A model generated the notes under the pieces. It searched no databases. It was given only the letters and a program-made list of their open reading frames with translations, and was not told the origin of the DNA. From NCBI GenBank assembly GCA_013115135.1, contig JABANP010000202.1, positions 1-64,000 of the forward strand: 64,000 bases of DNA. The letters run 5' to 3'. Source of the stretch: Perkinsus olseni. Its lineage: Eukaryota; Perkinsozoa; Perkinsida; Perkinsidae. Shown here piece by piece: positions 42,200 through 53,267 of this stretch (position 1 is its first letter; each line of letters starts with the position of its first letter). Position numbers and translations under genes: made by a program.

Positions 42200-45133
42200 G
42201 GCAAACCTTCCCCTCAGTCTCACCAGCTTCTCGCATGGTAGACCTTCGGGATATCACCCAGTTCAACTCTCCTCAGCGACGGGAGGCTCGTCGAGCCTCC
42301 ACCGAGATCAGCCACACCAGCAACTTTCACCCGAGAAGCAGAAGGAAAGTTCAAATCCTCGACGTCAACATCCACCGGAAAAATACGATCGATGAAGCGC
42401 GACAAGCAGCCCCGACTCTCCCTGGGGAAAACAGGAAAGTAGAGCGCGACGCAGATAATAGAATGAATCAGACAAAGCGGGACGAGCGTGTACGGGTGGC
42501 CTTCGCTGACCAGCTCCAGACTGACCTTAAAAATCGACCAACAACCCACAAAAAGAAAAAACAGCGCTCGTCTGGTCCTGGTCGGGGATCTCTCCACTGC
42601 ACGAGCTCCCGTGAGAATAATGAAAATATAGAGTGGCATCCTCGTGAAGGCCAGTAGTACTTGAGGGAGGAAGCAACCCACAGCCCAAAGGGGACCCCAG
42701 ATGATGATGTCAGGCGCCAACAGACACAGTGCTAGGTTTATATTTACAGTTGACAGGAGAATTACCTGATAAAACCAGTACGTTCCACGGGACCAATTCT
42801 TAGCGTTGAATCGCAAGAAGCTATCCAACGACAGGAGCTGGAAGGCCCTCCAGGGTGAGAGAATGGTCAAGTCAGACCCATTCTAGACACAAAACTCGGG
42901 AATAGGGGAATTTTCCTTCAGGCGAAATGTCCTACAATTACCCTTCCTATTGCCATTTTCTATGCCAAGAGCTGCGAGGCTCCGTAGTCTGCTTGTCGAA
43001 TCGTTCACTATTCTCAAACGGGTTGGTTTACGTCTCAGAAAGAAATTCTAGATACAAAAGCATCCTTCCTTTATGAAAGCCTCACAGCAGTTTTTTCACC
43101 GACCTTTGAAATTTCGATAAAATAAAGGCCTTCGCTTTATTCGACGACAGCCTAAATTCTGGCCTTGCAACTCCTTTACATAATTCCGCAGGACTTGGTC
43201 AGAAAATTAAAGGCAGAAGATGAAGAAATTTTGAAGTACAATCGAACTGGGGACGTCTCTCCTTAAAGCCCATTCCCTAGTACATATTTAAAAGGTATGG
43301 TTCCTCGTCTGATGCCCAACGTCTGCCGTGCCGCCCTTCCCACCTCAGATTTGACGACTCTCTCGAAGGTCGAGAGATCACCGTTATACATAGCAGAGAT
43401 TCTCCCCGTCACAAACCTTGGACAACAAAGCGAAGATGCCATTCATGCGTCATACTAACGCTTGGGAGAAATTGAGACCCTCCAAAGTATGCCCGTAGTA
43501 ATTTACTACTAGTAAATACCTCCCCTGCGCGATTCGCGCAGCGCGAAGCACGGCAAGAATGATTCTTCCCATTTCCAACTACCCTGACAATCCTCCCTTC
43601 CACTACTGATGCTTCGGACGCTGACAGTCCAGTGCTAAGTAATGGCAGCTTTCACTACGTACTCACAAGTCCCCTTAAGAACCCAGCAGAGAAAATCTTA
43701 TTGCCTTGTCCTACTCTCTATCAGCCTCGACTGTGCACTTTGTGTTTTCCATCTGGAAGGTCATGATCTGATTGACCAGAGCATCTCGATCTCGGACGTA
43801 GCGACTAGCGAACGGACAAAGGACGCCCGCCAACAGGAGGCCCTCCGGGATAGCACAGATGAGACGAGCCCTCAGACTAGCCTTGAAGGACCCCACCACA
43901 GCCTGAGGGAACCCAGTGCAGATAGCTGTCATGAAGTTACTATTATTACCACTTCTATGCTCAACAGGATGTTGCCTACGAAGCCCACCAGAGTAAAGGC
44001 GAAGACAAATTTAATTAAGGGGAAGGGAGATGAAGACGACCTGGTCCCGATAGCTGCTTCCAACCATCCATCTGCCATCAAAAAGGGGGTCCAATCGCTG
44101 TAACCACTCGACGCAATAAGTCGATAATTTTCCGATGTTCTCAAGAGAAATTTTATCACTTCCAAGAACTCTCGAAGAACTCCAGATTTTCACCGAAAAC
44201 CAATTTGGTCCCAACAAAATTGGCAAAAGCCGCCACTACTCCCGCACCAACCTGCAATAGCAAGTCTGGGGACGCTCCTGAATCTTCCCTTATAGCGACG
44301 TGCAGTAGAAAAATCGCGTCCCTCGGGCCCAGTCGCTTATTACTCTTTGATGCCCCTCCCAACCCTGCGCAGTTCCTCCACGACTGGACTTCCTCTCTCG
44401 GCAGGCCCTCGATCTCCATTCAACGCCCCAGCCTTGAGGCTCAGGAAGGCCGCGAGCTCATAGACGCACCAGAGGCGATCAAAGTAACACTTCGACCACA
44501 TCACTACTATCGACGAGGAGCGGCTCAAATAGGAACCGAGAGAACGGATGCCGACCTCCTTGAGAACGGGCTGAAGAGTAGGGAATGGTGTGGTATCGTA
44601 ATTCAGATTGGCATCGAAAATTTAGACGCCTCCGTCTTCCCTCACCCGCCTACATCATCCTGCGGAATACAACAGTTATCGACGAACAGTTTGTAGCTGC
44701 TTCTGGTGAGCTGAAAATTCGGTAGAAGTAAAAGCAAAATGAACACACTAGTACCTGCCATGATGGCGATGATGCCGAGTTGACAGTGGCCATCCGACTC
44801 ACTTATACAAGCCAAGAAATGCGCCGTGGGGAGGCTCGTATCGGGTGCACTCTGATTACAGTAAATATAGAGTACAACAGAGACCTCGATGATGGCAGCA
44901 GCGATGGCCGACCAGGAAGCTCGCTGGTAGTTGAAAAGGTAACACAAAGCCAGGAGCCTGCAGGGAGCTCTCTGTAACAACAGAATCAATCGACACAGGA
45001 GGGTATTACTTCTCCCACCAGGGGGCATTCCAGGAGTGGCTGACGAAAAAGTCAAGACGAGGAACACTGACGGAGTTAGAATATCTTTTGCGGAGGGAAC
45101 GATCGGTGTGATGACCTCGGTTAAAAGGGTTAT
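42200..45133 (-). CDS. Multi-pass membrane protein with TIR-like motif block
   Basis: Exon 45133-44654 encodes hydrophobic segments (SWSAIAAAIIEVSVVLYIY, AGTSVFILLLLL) and ends LFVDNCCIPQDD. An 83-nt intron joins it in phase 0 to 44570-44445: GIRSLGSYLSRSSSIVVMW, then FDRLWCVYELAAFL. FxD...SxxIVVxWSxxYxxxLWCxxEL has the order of TIR domain boxes, including the catalytic-type Glu after WC. Further exons at 44282-44100, 43930-43720 and 42882-42230 encode more membrane segments (FAFTLVGFVGNILLSI, GPLWAVGCFLPQVLLAF). Whether 42882-42230 belongs to the same gene is not proven. The intron before 45133 ends with a T-arm-like sequence. TIR homology is inference. Confidence 0.6.
44571..44653 (-). other. 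Intron (83 nt) splitting the TIR-like block
   Basis: GTAGGC donor and CTCTTCAG acceptor; phase 0 between CCIPQDD and PVLKEVG. Confidence 0.7.
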
Positions 45134-45488
45134 CTGAGAAGAACCTTTACCTGGATTCGAACCTGAGTCCTTCGCAAGCTAGCGTACCCATCCAACTCAT
45201 TAACCTGTAGGCGGGTACCCCTCGCAGAGTTGCAGTCCAAGAGCCTCCGAGCTCATCCAAGGCAACTGCCGTGGCGCCTTCGGCCGAAGCTACCATCACC
45301 CCCGACAGTCCATCAGTAGCCTCGTCTAAGTCGGAGTATCTCGGAGTATCATCATCCTCTTTAACTTCCCTCTTCTCCGATGCATCAAACGCGGTTGTTG
45401 TCATTGACAGGACAGCATGAACTGCAGTGGGCATCCGTGAGGTCCCCGGATCGAATCCCAGCACCGCCCGTTCATCAACACCAACTCA

Positions 45489-45735
45489 ACACTTGGTCTT
45501 TGACACTTTACAACTATTAATGGAGAACCGCGAAGTTCACAGCGTAGAGGCAGATAGCCGACTGATATCGAATCTCGGGAGAGGGACGTATTGGCAACAC
45601 GGTGTTGCAGCGTATCCGCTAGAGAAGCGCGCTATAGCCACTGCTCGAGATTGCGGCATGCATGTTCAAGAGGGCGATGCGCGACCATCGCGGGGCCTTC
45701 CTGATGTCATGTAAGAAGAGCGCGGAGTAGACTTC
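45489..45735 (+). repeat. Dispersed repeat, copy 1
   Basis: About 250 bases nearly identical to 52052-52300, starting ACACTTGGTCTTT and containing ATGGAGAACCGCGAAGTTCA. Copy 2 has a small insertion (CCAGGGGCTATTA). Confidence 0.9.
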
Positions 45736-46270
45736 TACCCGCTGGGGGAACGTGGGGACTCCCTACTACGAAAGACGGTCACTCAAGAGTGGAGACGATA
45801 ACACAATTTGCCATTGTGCTGAAACTCCCGCACCGAAAGCTCACCCTGCCAGAACACATACAGGGCTGCCAAGAGGCTCGATCCGGAGCCGAGCCCGGCA
45901 GTGATTGGCGCAGTTGGCGCCGAGCACGACAATCATACTTTGCGCAGCACGCATACCCAAAGCGTTTCGTCTACCCTCTAGCGTCGCTAGAAACCGTTTC
46001 ACTACTAGAAATGGTACATTAATCACCAAGAACCTGTCATACGCGCTCTCCCTTGGTTTTATCTATTCTTTATCGCCAATAGTAATTGCTGAATTGCGGA
46101 AATCTGAGGAGTATGTCGTGTAAGGAAGAAATCTCGCTCGCCCGAAAAATTCGCTGGTGAGCCGTGCAGCACGCGCGCATTCAGTATAGCGCCTAAACAG
46201 GTTTTCTTCGACCGAACATAAGAAGTTACTTCGTCTGGTAGGCGTTGAAAAATTTGACTGAGACCTGGCG

Positions 46271-46320
46271 TTCCTTAGAAAAGTGCAAAGTCTCATTAGA
46301 AAAGTGCAAAGTCTCCTTAG
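46271..46320 (+). repeat. 20-base tandem repeat, about 2.5 units
   Basis: Unit TTAGAAAAGTGCAAAGTCTC, the third unit diverged. Confidence 0.8.
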
Positions 46321-46593
46321 AGAAACGTCGAGGGCGAGCGCGGTTTCTTCCTCAGGCTAGCAACGGCCGAATCCCCAATGGAGAGGGCCCATCATGGGCC
46401 GCCCATGTCACGGACGTGAAGTCCATCGACGAACCCAAGTTGGGTTACTCAGCATCCCAGTCGTTAGTCTCGATGCTTCCGATAGACAACTATAGCTTCA
46501 CCACGTGAACTGGTCGTGGCGGATATACAGCAGTCCAGAGCAATGAGTCTCTCCCATTTAATGTGATGTCCTTCAATTCCAACTCCTAAGAAG

Positions 46594-46620
46594 TGAATGA
46601 AGGAGTTACTCCTTCATTCA
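46594..46620. repeat. Perfect palindrome 13+1+13
   Basis: TGAATGAAGGAGT, T, then its exact reverse complement. Confidence 0.95.
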
Positions 46621-47596
46621 GTAGCAGGCCGCTACTAGCAGCCCTCCGTCGAAATTCACCGTGATCCGAACCCAGGGGCAGGCAGCGCACTGCTCTAACG
46701 GCAACCCCTGGAGTGTCACTCGGGGAGCGGTGAGCGCTTCTTTACTTGAGCCTCGTGGCCCATCACTTAGAGTTCTGGGCTCGGCGTGGGTGATAAACCG
46801 TAACAGTCACATCGTACGTCACTGACGTAACGTCAGGGTTCTCTTGTTGCTCGCTTGCTATGCAGCGCCTGGTTGAGACTTGCTGACTGGTTCGTACGTG
46901 GTGATCTCCTGACAACTGCTGTCATTCATTGTTGTAGTTCCACAGGGACCGTGAACCACCTCATGAACCCGGGGCCATTGTGAGTGCATAATAACCGATT
47001 AATAGCAGTGGTAGTTGGTCGCGGAAATTAACCGTTGATTGCAGCACCCCGCGAAACGATTCGAACCGTTTCGTTAGGGCGAATGAGATATACAACATAT
47101 CGACAGGAGAGTCTCCTGAGGCGACTTCTATTAGGAGTGCGAGAATCGTCATAGTAAGGGATAGAACCTGAGTGATACTGAGAATGGTGAGATCACAGCT
47201 AGGGAGTAAGAGAGCAAGCGAGATGTCTCAGTTCTCACACCATTTATCCTCGATCAGAACGTCGAGCGCACTAGGCACACACGAAATTGGAATTCCGCTT
47301 TAGTCGTTGCAGTATTGTATTGTGCAAGAACCAACTGTCACGAGGGCAGGTCGTATATCCTCTCAGTTGCAGGAGTAACTGACGATGCCTGGCATAGCTC
47401 AGGGGCCACGCATCCACCTACCCAGATCAGTGGTGCTCTTGCTGCGGTTGAGCGAGATGGGAAAATGACTCACATTACAGCTCGGGGATTGGGTCCTGGC
47501 TATCCCAGGGGCAGCTTTTCACCAGGTTTTCGACATCTGACATCCAGAATCTGGATTCCAGATCGAGGGCGAGCGGCGTGTAATGCCCGTTATTGG

Positions 47597-47615
47597 GCCA
47601 ATAGGCCCTATTGGC
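47597..47615. repeat. Perfect palindrome 9+1+9
   Basis: GCCAATAGG, C, then CCTATTGGC. Confidence 0.9.
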
Positions 47616-48428
47616 ATATCATCCATACTACGATGGCCAATGCACTCAGAGGCAGTAACCAGTGGCAGCATCATCCCTCAACCCCAAAACTATGCAACAC
47701 ACACGGTGAAACATGGTCCAAACGCTAAAACGAAGGTAACAGTGGCGAGGGTAACGAGGGAATACAGCGACTAATCCACAACTACAGTATAATCGACTAT
47801 CAGGATCAGCCAATATCGTCGAGCACCAATGTAGCCAATGCACAACTCGGACAGTAACACAGCCTTCGTAGCAGTCGTAGTGGCGAATCGACAGCGCAGA
47901 GACGAGAGGGGGCATAGATAGATGAGAAGTGGGGAGGAGGGAATTTTTACCGCCACTCAGTCACCACCCGTTGGGTCACCCAACTTGGGTCATCGTCGAG
48001 TTCGGTATAGTCGGTCTAGCTTCGTATACTCCGAATGAGTATCACTCCCACGTCAAGAAATCATGAGTATCTGCTAAGTCATTCGCTTTTTCAGTTTAGA
48101 ACTATCGAAATCGAACACATGGTAGGCTAGCGTAAGCTCTAGCCTAGAACGCACACTCATGCACGCGAGTGCAAGACTCGTAGTGAAGTCAGACGGCTTT
48201 CTAAAAGTATTGATACGCAGTAGGAGTAGAGATAATTGCGGCGATCATAGTCTAACAGTACTGATTCAGTAGGGTGCAAGATAGCGCACAGTCGTCACTA
48301 TATTGTCTCTATAGTGCTACTGCTCTCTGTCCGGGACGTCGCACGTGCTAGCCTAGCCCTGCTAAGCTCCTCGCGCCAGTGTACGCACACATAAGTTCAC
48401 TGTGCGCCACAATCGAATCATCGTAAAC

Positions 48429-48701
48429 ATGAAGGCCTTCTCTGCTATAAACATCCTGTTCGTCATTGGTGTTGCTTTTGCCGCCCCTAGGATTGACCCT
48501 CCCACGACCCCTCCTCCTACGACGGTTGCTCCGACCGATGACTCCGTCATTATCGAGCCCGTGAATCCTCGCGAACCTCTCTGCATCACTTGCAGGTCAT
48601 GTACAGGTTCGTCCGATGACGATGTTGATGTCGACTTTCAATGTTTCATAAACTTGTTCCAGTGCGGCTTCGATTGTACTTACTGTTGCGAAGGATTGTA
48701 G
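48429..48701 (+). CDS. Small secreted eight-cysteine peptide, copy 2
   Basis: 90 residues from ATG 48429: signal peptide (AFSAINILFVIGVAFA), Pro/Thr linker with DDSVIIEPVNP, then cysteines C-x2-C-x2-C-x13-C-x6-C-x3-C-x2-C-C and a short EGL tail. Closest to the broken copy at 53268; flanks up to about 300 bases downstream (CATCCATTT, GTGGGTGCGGCAG) are also shared, showing segmental duplication. No intron. Function unknown. Confidence 0.85.
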   Translation: MKAFSAINILFVIGVAFAAPRIDPPTTPPPTTVAPTDDSVIIEPVNPREPLCITCRSCTGSSDDDVDVDFQCFINLFQCGFDCTYCCEGL

Positions 48702-50144
48702 GAGAGAGTCAACAGCCAGATCTCCCTTCTGTACCGCTTTTGTTGTATTCACTCTTGCAAGGGTTCTCAGAACGTCGTGAGAGTCAACAACGAAATCCAT
48801 CTTCTGTGCCACCGTGACTCGCCTATGAGCACATATTTTGTATGACCACCCGTCGTGCATCGGCTCAATAGTGATGACGATGACGATTTGTGCCAACATC
48901 TTGTCCAAATGTTCGAGTGCCGCACCGCCTGTGCTACATTAGCTGGAGCCGAACCGAGATCGTTAGCCAGCCATGTATACGGCTCGTAAGAAGCTAAGAT
49001 ACACTCAATTTTTTTCAAAACCATCCATTTCTAAGCGGAATGTTCTTCTCCCTCGAGTTGGCAATGACAGTGGGTGCGGCAGTCCGTGATGGTGCACTCC
49101 AATTTGGAGTCTCTAGATGAACCGTCACCTCGACTATTCCTGAGAGCTCTCAGCCTGAGATGAAGCTATGGCATACAACAGTCTGCGGGTTGCGGCCTCC
49201 GTCGTTACTTGCCTACACTAGCCCCACTTCACTACAATATTCATCTCCACACTAGGTTCGGTGCCCAGGGTCTGCTTCGTCACTGGATTTTAAGTCCAGA
49301 TTTTTAAATTTTTACTTCACTCACTCTGAGTGATTCACTCAATCCTTCGGAAAGATCCCTTCGCGCGCTTGTATTTTGTCGAAGAACTATTTTCAACTTG
49401 TAGCAAGCTCGCAGCTCGGTGCACTCTCCCGAGCCCGTCCCAACCCTCTACACATTCGACTTCATAACTCTCACGACGCTCAATGCGCTGATATCTGGAC
49501 GAAAGTGGCGACAACCCTCTTGCGTACGCGCGCGGAGCCTGTGCCGCTGTTGCTTCTCCGTTGTTGCTCATAGTCAACGCAAGGCGAGAAAGATGGTAAA
49601 GTCTTCTACTTTCTGCTTCTAAGCTTAGTCTCTCGAGGGGAATAAGCTAAGCACACATGCACCAGACGATCGGCGCACAATGAGTAACGGCCGCCGAGTC
49701 GGCGGCGCCGACGTAGCTCCGCTGGAAGAAAGCATTTATCGAGCCCACAGCAATTTATCTCAAACGTGGAAATGTTTTTTAGGAATCTCCAGTGATCGAC
49801 CTGCCCACAGCCCTGCTACAATAGTCGAGCGGAATTCGCTTTTTCTGGCTACAGGTCCCTAACAAGCTCAAGTAACTTGATGGTAACTTGAGTCAAGTTC
49901 GTTATACGAATATGAAGTTCCCTTGTGTTTCACCTTATCGGATGGGTAATAAGTCTTTCGGGAAACTTCTTGACGAATGCTGCTCTGTACAGCCCAGACT
50001 ATCGTCGTTATTCGCTAATGGGCGCCATATTTAGCTCGATCACCCATCGGGCATCTGCTAACTGAGTAATGATGATGAAGGATATTATTAACGTGATAAA
50101 CGTGAGTAAGATCATCCCCATAGCGAGCACAAGGGGCATGAGAT

Positions 50145-50163
50145 GCAGCATCTCAGATGCTGC
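50145..50163. repeat. Perfect palindrome 9+1+9
   Basis: GCAGCATCT, C, then AGATGCTGC. Confidence 0.9.
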
Positions 50164-50245
50164 CAGCAGCCGAGATGGTTGTTGTTACTATCGGGCACAC
50201 GTCCAGGTGGAAGCATCTCAAAAGCACGCACTTTCCTTGCTCAGT

Positions 50246-50264
50246 ACAGTCTGGGCCAGACTGT
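50246..50264. repeat. Perfect palindrome 9+1+9
   Basis: ACAGTCTGG, G, then CCAGACTGT. Confidence 0.9.
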
Positions 50265-50798
50265 CTACTACAGCCTGGCTCAGAGAAAGGTTCAGCCAGT
50301 CTTTGAGCGGATGAAAGCGAAAAATATGACACTCTCTAGCGTGTCTGTCTGTAGCTTAGTGAAAAACGCATGCTCATGGACACGTGCAGCAGAAGGCGGA
50401 GGTCAGCAAGATGAGGTCGTCTTAGATTAAAGATACGCAGGAGCAGCAGTAGTAGAGGTAACGACTACGATGTAATACTCGAGTAACAACACCAGCCGTT
50501 ACAAGCTTTACACTTTGTTGTCACAACAGTAGTTACCAGTATCTGAGGATGTGAGGTACTCCGTGCTTTCAAAGCACTGCTTTGCACTCGCGTGCATGAG
50601 TAAGCGTGCAAGGTGGACGCTAGACAGCTGTTACAGCTGACGTTATTGCACAGCTGCACTCAAGGCCAATATTGCCCCACTTTGGAACCCGTCTAGAATA
50701 GCAGCCACACCCGATGTCGTGGGGTAGAGGCCAAAGGGTCGATCCAACATTATCATCGACAGGCATGATATCATACAGTTTAAGCCTGTAACTCAAAC

Positions 50799-51047
50799 AT
50801 GAATATCATTCTGAGCATCCTCTTCATTACGGTCAGCATCACCACTGCTGCGCCACGTCCACCCGTGCCGACGACGACCACTAAGGAGCCTGATACTGAC
50901 GATTCCGTCGTTATTAGGCCTGAACCCGAGGTGTGGTGCCTGAAGTGTTATCTATGCCAGACATACGGAGCATTCGTTACTTCCACTCTTTCTTGTCCGA
51001 CGGTTTACGAAGTATGTGGTGACCCTTGTTCGGCGTGCTGTGATTGA
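50799..51047 (+). CDS. Small secreted eight-cysteine peptide, copy 3
   Basis: 82 residues from ATG 50799: signal peptide (NIILSILFITVSITTA), linker APRPPVPTTTTKEPDTDDSV, then cysteines C-x2-C-x2-C-x12-C-x6-C-x3-C-x2-C-C ending CSACCD. Closest in start and linker to copy 1 (both have A-P-R-P-P after the cleavage site). Intronless; function unknown. Confidence 0.85.
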   Translation: MNIILSILFITVSITTAAPRPPVPTTTTKEPDTDDSVVIRPEPEVWCLKCYLCQTYGAFVTSTLSCPTVYEVCGDPCSACCD

Positions 51048-51170
51048 ACGAGCACGAGATAGCTGCGAGACTCCGGATGATCAGCATCCTCCGCACTCAC
51101 TGCGGATTTTGTACCCTTAGTGGAAACACTACATCTCTTAAGGGCATTTCAGACCATCCCAGATGGTACT

Positions 51171-51195
51171 ATTGACCCAATAGTATTGGGTCAAT
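51171..51195. repeat. Perfect palindrome 12+1+12
   Basis: ATTGACCCAATA, G, then its exact reverse complement. Confidence 0.95.
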
Positions 51196-52051
51196 CCCTC
51201 ATGAGAATGACAGTATTGAGTTAAAGTCAAGAAAGGAAGGTGGAGCTGTTGAAGGGCATCACCACCGCTTGGAGTCCTGATCAGTCCAGCTGATGGGACA
51301 ACGACGACCATGCCGTACCCGATTACCGCAGTTCAACAGGCGTGGATGCTGCCAGCAACATGCTGGAGTCGGATCGAGGATATTTCGATGATCTCTCCGG
51401 CAATAGTTCTCTGTACAGCCCAGGTGAACCGCAAGTCTGCTCGCACTAAATGCAACCAGGGTTGGCGCTGTCTTTCGTCGAGCGTCTTCCCTATATCAAC
51501 GCTATTTCCTAGTGAGCGCGTATTTAGGTCGATCACCTATCGGGCATCTGGTCACTCAGTAATAACGATGATATATGTATGGTGAATACATGCATCCCTC
51601 GATGAATGGTCGCTACCATTCTGAATTCTGCTCTGCCCGGAAAACTGCTGATATCAAACCTAGTCACGCGCCGCATGAAGCCAAGATATAATCCACTTTT
51701 CAATATTCACATTCTTCGTTTGAGTTCTCAATGACAACGGGCTCGGCAGCCCAAGGCTTGGGCCCCACCGGGTTGGGCCCCAAGCGGTTATACTCTTAGT
51801 GGGTCATCATCCAAGGCCGCCGTAAAATATCTCATCCGATTTCATTCATTTGATTCAGATATCCCGCAAGCTACCGGTAGGAGCGAGCGAGGTAACGTCT
51901 GCGGCTCGCAGCTTTCGCCGTTATAATAAGGGCGTTATTTAATCGCCTCGGCCCATCGCTCAAATGGTCATGAATTTTTGAATTGACGACAGCTCCCTAC
52001 TTGCGCGAACTTCACCGTCCGTTTATCAAGTTGATGTTGAACACTCATTCG

Positions 52052-52300
52052 ACACTTGGTCTTTAAGACTTTACAACTATTAATGGAGAACCGCGAAGTT
52101 CACAGCGTAGAGGCAGATAACCGACTGATATCGAATCTCGGGAGAGGGACGTATTGGCAACACGGTGTTGCAGCGTATCCCCCAGGAAAGCGCGCTATAG
52201 CCAGGGGCTATTAGCCACTGTTCGAGACCGCGGCATGCATGATCAAGTGGGCGATCATCGCGAGGCCTCACTGGAGACTCGCATGAAAAGCGCAGAATAA
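52052..52300 (+). repeat. Dispersed repeat, copy 2
   Basis: Direct-orientation partner of 45489-45735. Confidence 0.9.
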
Positions 52301-52640
52301 CCTTTTAGCCGAGTTTTGCATCCACCGCACTAAGCTGGTGGATGCGGCCGATGGCGTGATGGCTATTGCTGATGCAGACTTGTCAGCGACCCATAGGATA
52401 GCGGCTCGCTCATCCGTCGAATTTTTCTGATTGGAGGTAGTTCAGTCCACACTACCACTACCAAACTTCTCTTTCATCGCCGACTTTCCCGAGCCCGATT
52501 CGATGCGAACTTCGCCCCCGGAAACGATCGCCATAGCCAGTTTACTTTTCTCAGTGAGCCATATTCACCGACGAGCCTCGTTGAACGAGGCACTCAGGTG
52601 TTTTCACTAGTCTTATTACTCAGATCAAGATATCTGATAT

Positions 52641-52668
52641 CTGATCTGAGTCTTATGACTCAGATCAG
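52641..52668. repeat. Perfect inverted repeat 12+4+12
   Basis: CTGATCTGAGTC, TTAT, then GACTCAGATCAG. Confidence 0.9.
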
Positions 52669-53267
52669 GCACTCATTTCAAGATCTTTACGGTGAAATGC
52701 AGGGCATCACAGCTCAAGAGAGGAGTGTTGTTCAACAACACTTGTTGCCGCTGGCAAGTTGCCAGCCGGGAAGACAATTACGATGTCGAAAGCACTGAAC
52801 GATACAGCTGCTCTCCTGATCTCGTGAGACGCCCCGTATATTTACCCTAAGCGTCAGGCAATGACGCAACCGGTATGACTTGTGTTACGTAGAGAGATTG
52901 TTTGGCTCATGCCGCAGGAGAGCTCCAGAGAGCAAGTGCTAATCATGCGTAGTCTACGCAGCGCAGACTTTTCGGCCCTGTCCCTGTAATGGGGCTACCC
53001 TCGGGTATCTATCACATGAACAGAACAGGAGAGCAAAATACATTCCTCCTAGTCTACACTTACGCGCCGACGAGGAGGTCAACGACTCGGAGTCATTGGC
53101 CTGGCCAGGTGAGCATATCATCTGTGAGAATGCACGGTCCCTCACCGCAAACCAGCAGACAGCAGATGGGCATATGGCGCGGCGGCACTGGCGCCATGAT
53201 CGGTTTTAACCCAGCTCGGCGTTGTTGCACCGCCAATCCGATAGCTCGATTCAAACTCATCGTGAAC

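Larger units (their letters stand above)
45134..46500. other. Repeat-bearing region, gene content unresolved
   Basis: Minus strand 45144-45165 holds CAGGTTCGAATCCAGG upstream of the TTCTCAG acceptor at 45134. A plus-strand frame (45905-46123) may be an exon: LITKNLSYALSLGFIYSLSP runs into GTAAGG at 46122, followed by a family C core (46130) and CAG at 46171. Family C in reverse occurs at about 46325-46345, and a 20-base tandem repeat at 46271-46320. Confidence 0.4.
46501..48428. other. Spacer with palindromes, no gene recognised
   Basis: Perfect palindromes at 46594-46620 (13+1+13) and 47597-47615 (9+1+9). No supportable gene. Confidence 0.5.
48702..50798. other. Duplicated spacer between peptide genes
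   Basis: Segments near 48980-49080, 51690-51760 and 53780-53870 resemble each other, as do 50010-50080 and 51480-51570 (CTGTACAGCCCAG, CGATCACC(C/T)ATCGGGCATCTG). Palindromes at 50145-50163 and 50246-50264. No other gene. Confidence 0.6.
51048..53267. other. Spacer with palindromes and a dispersed repeat
   Basis: Palindrome 12+1+12 at 51171-51195, inverted repeat 12+4+12 at 52641-52668, dispersed repeat copy 2 at 52052-52300. No gene seen. Confidence 0.6.

Noticed and set aside
42037..42657. 206-residue plus-strand open frame
   Set aside because: Antisense to a multi-pass membrane exon whose hydrophobic pattern is clearly real.
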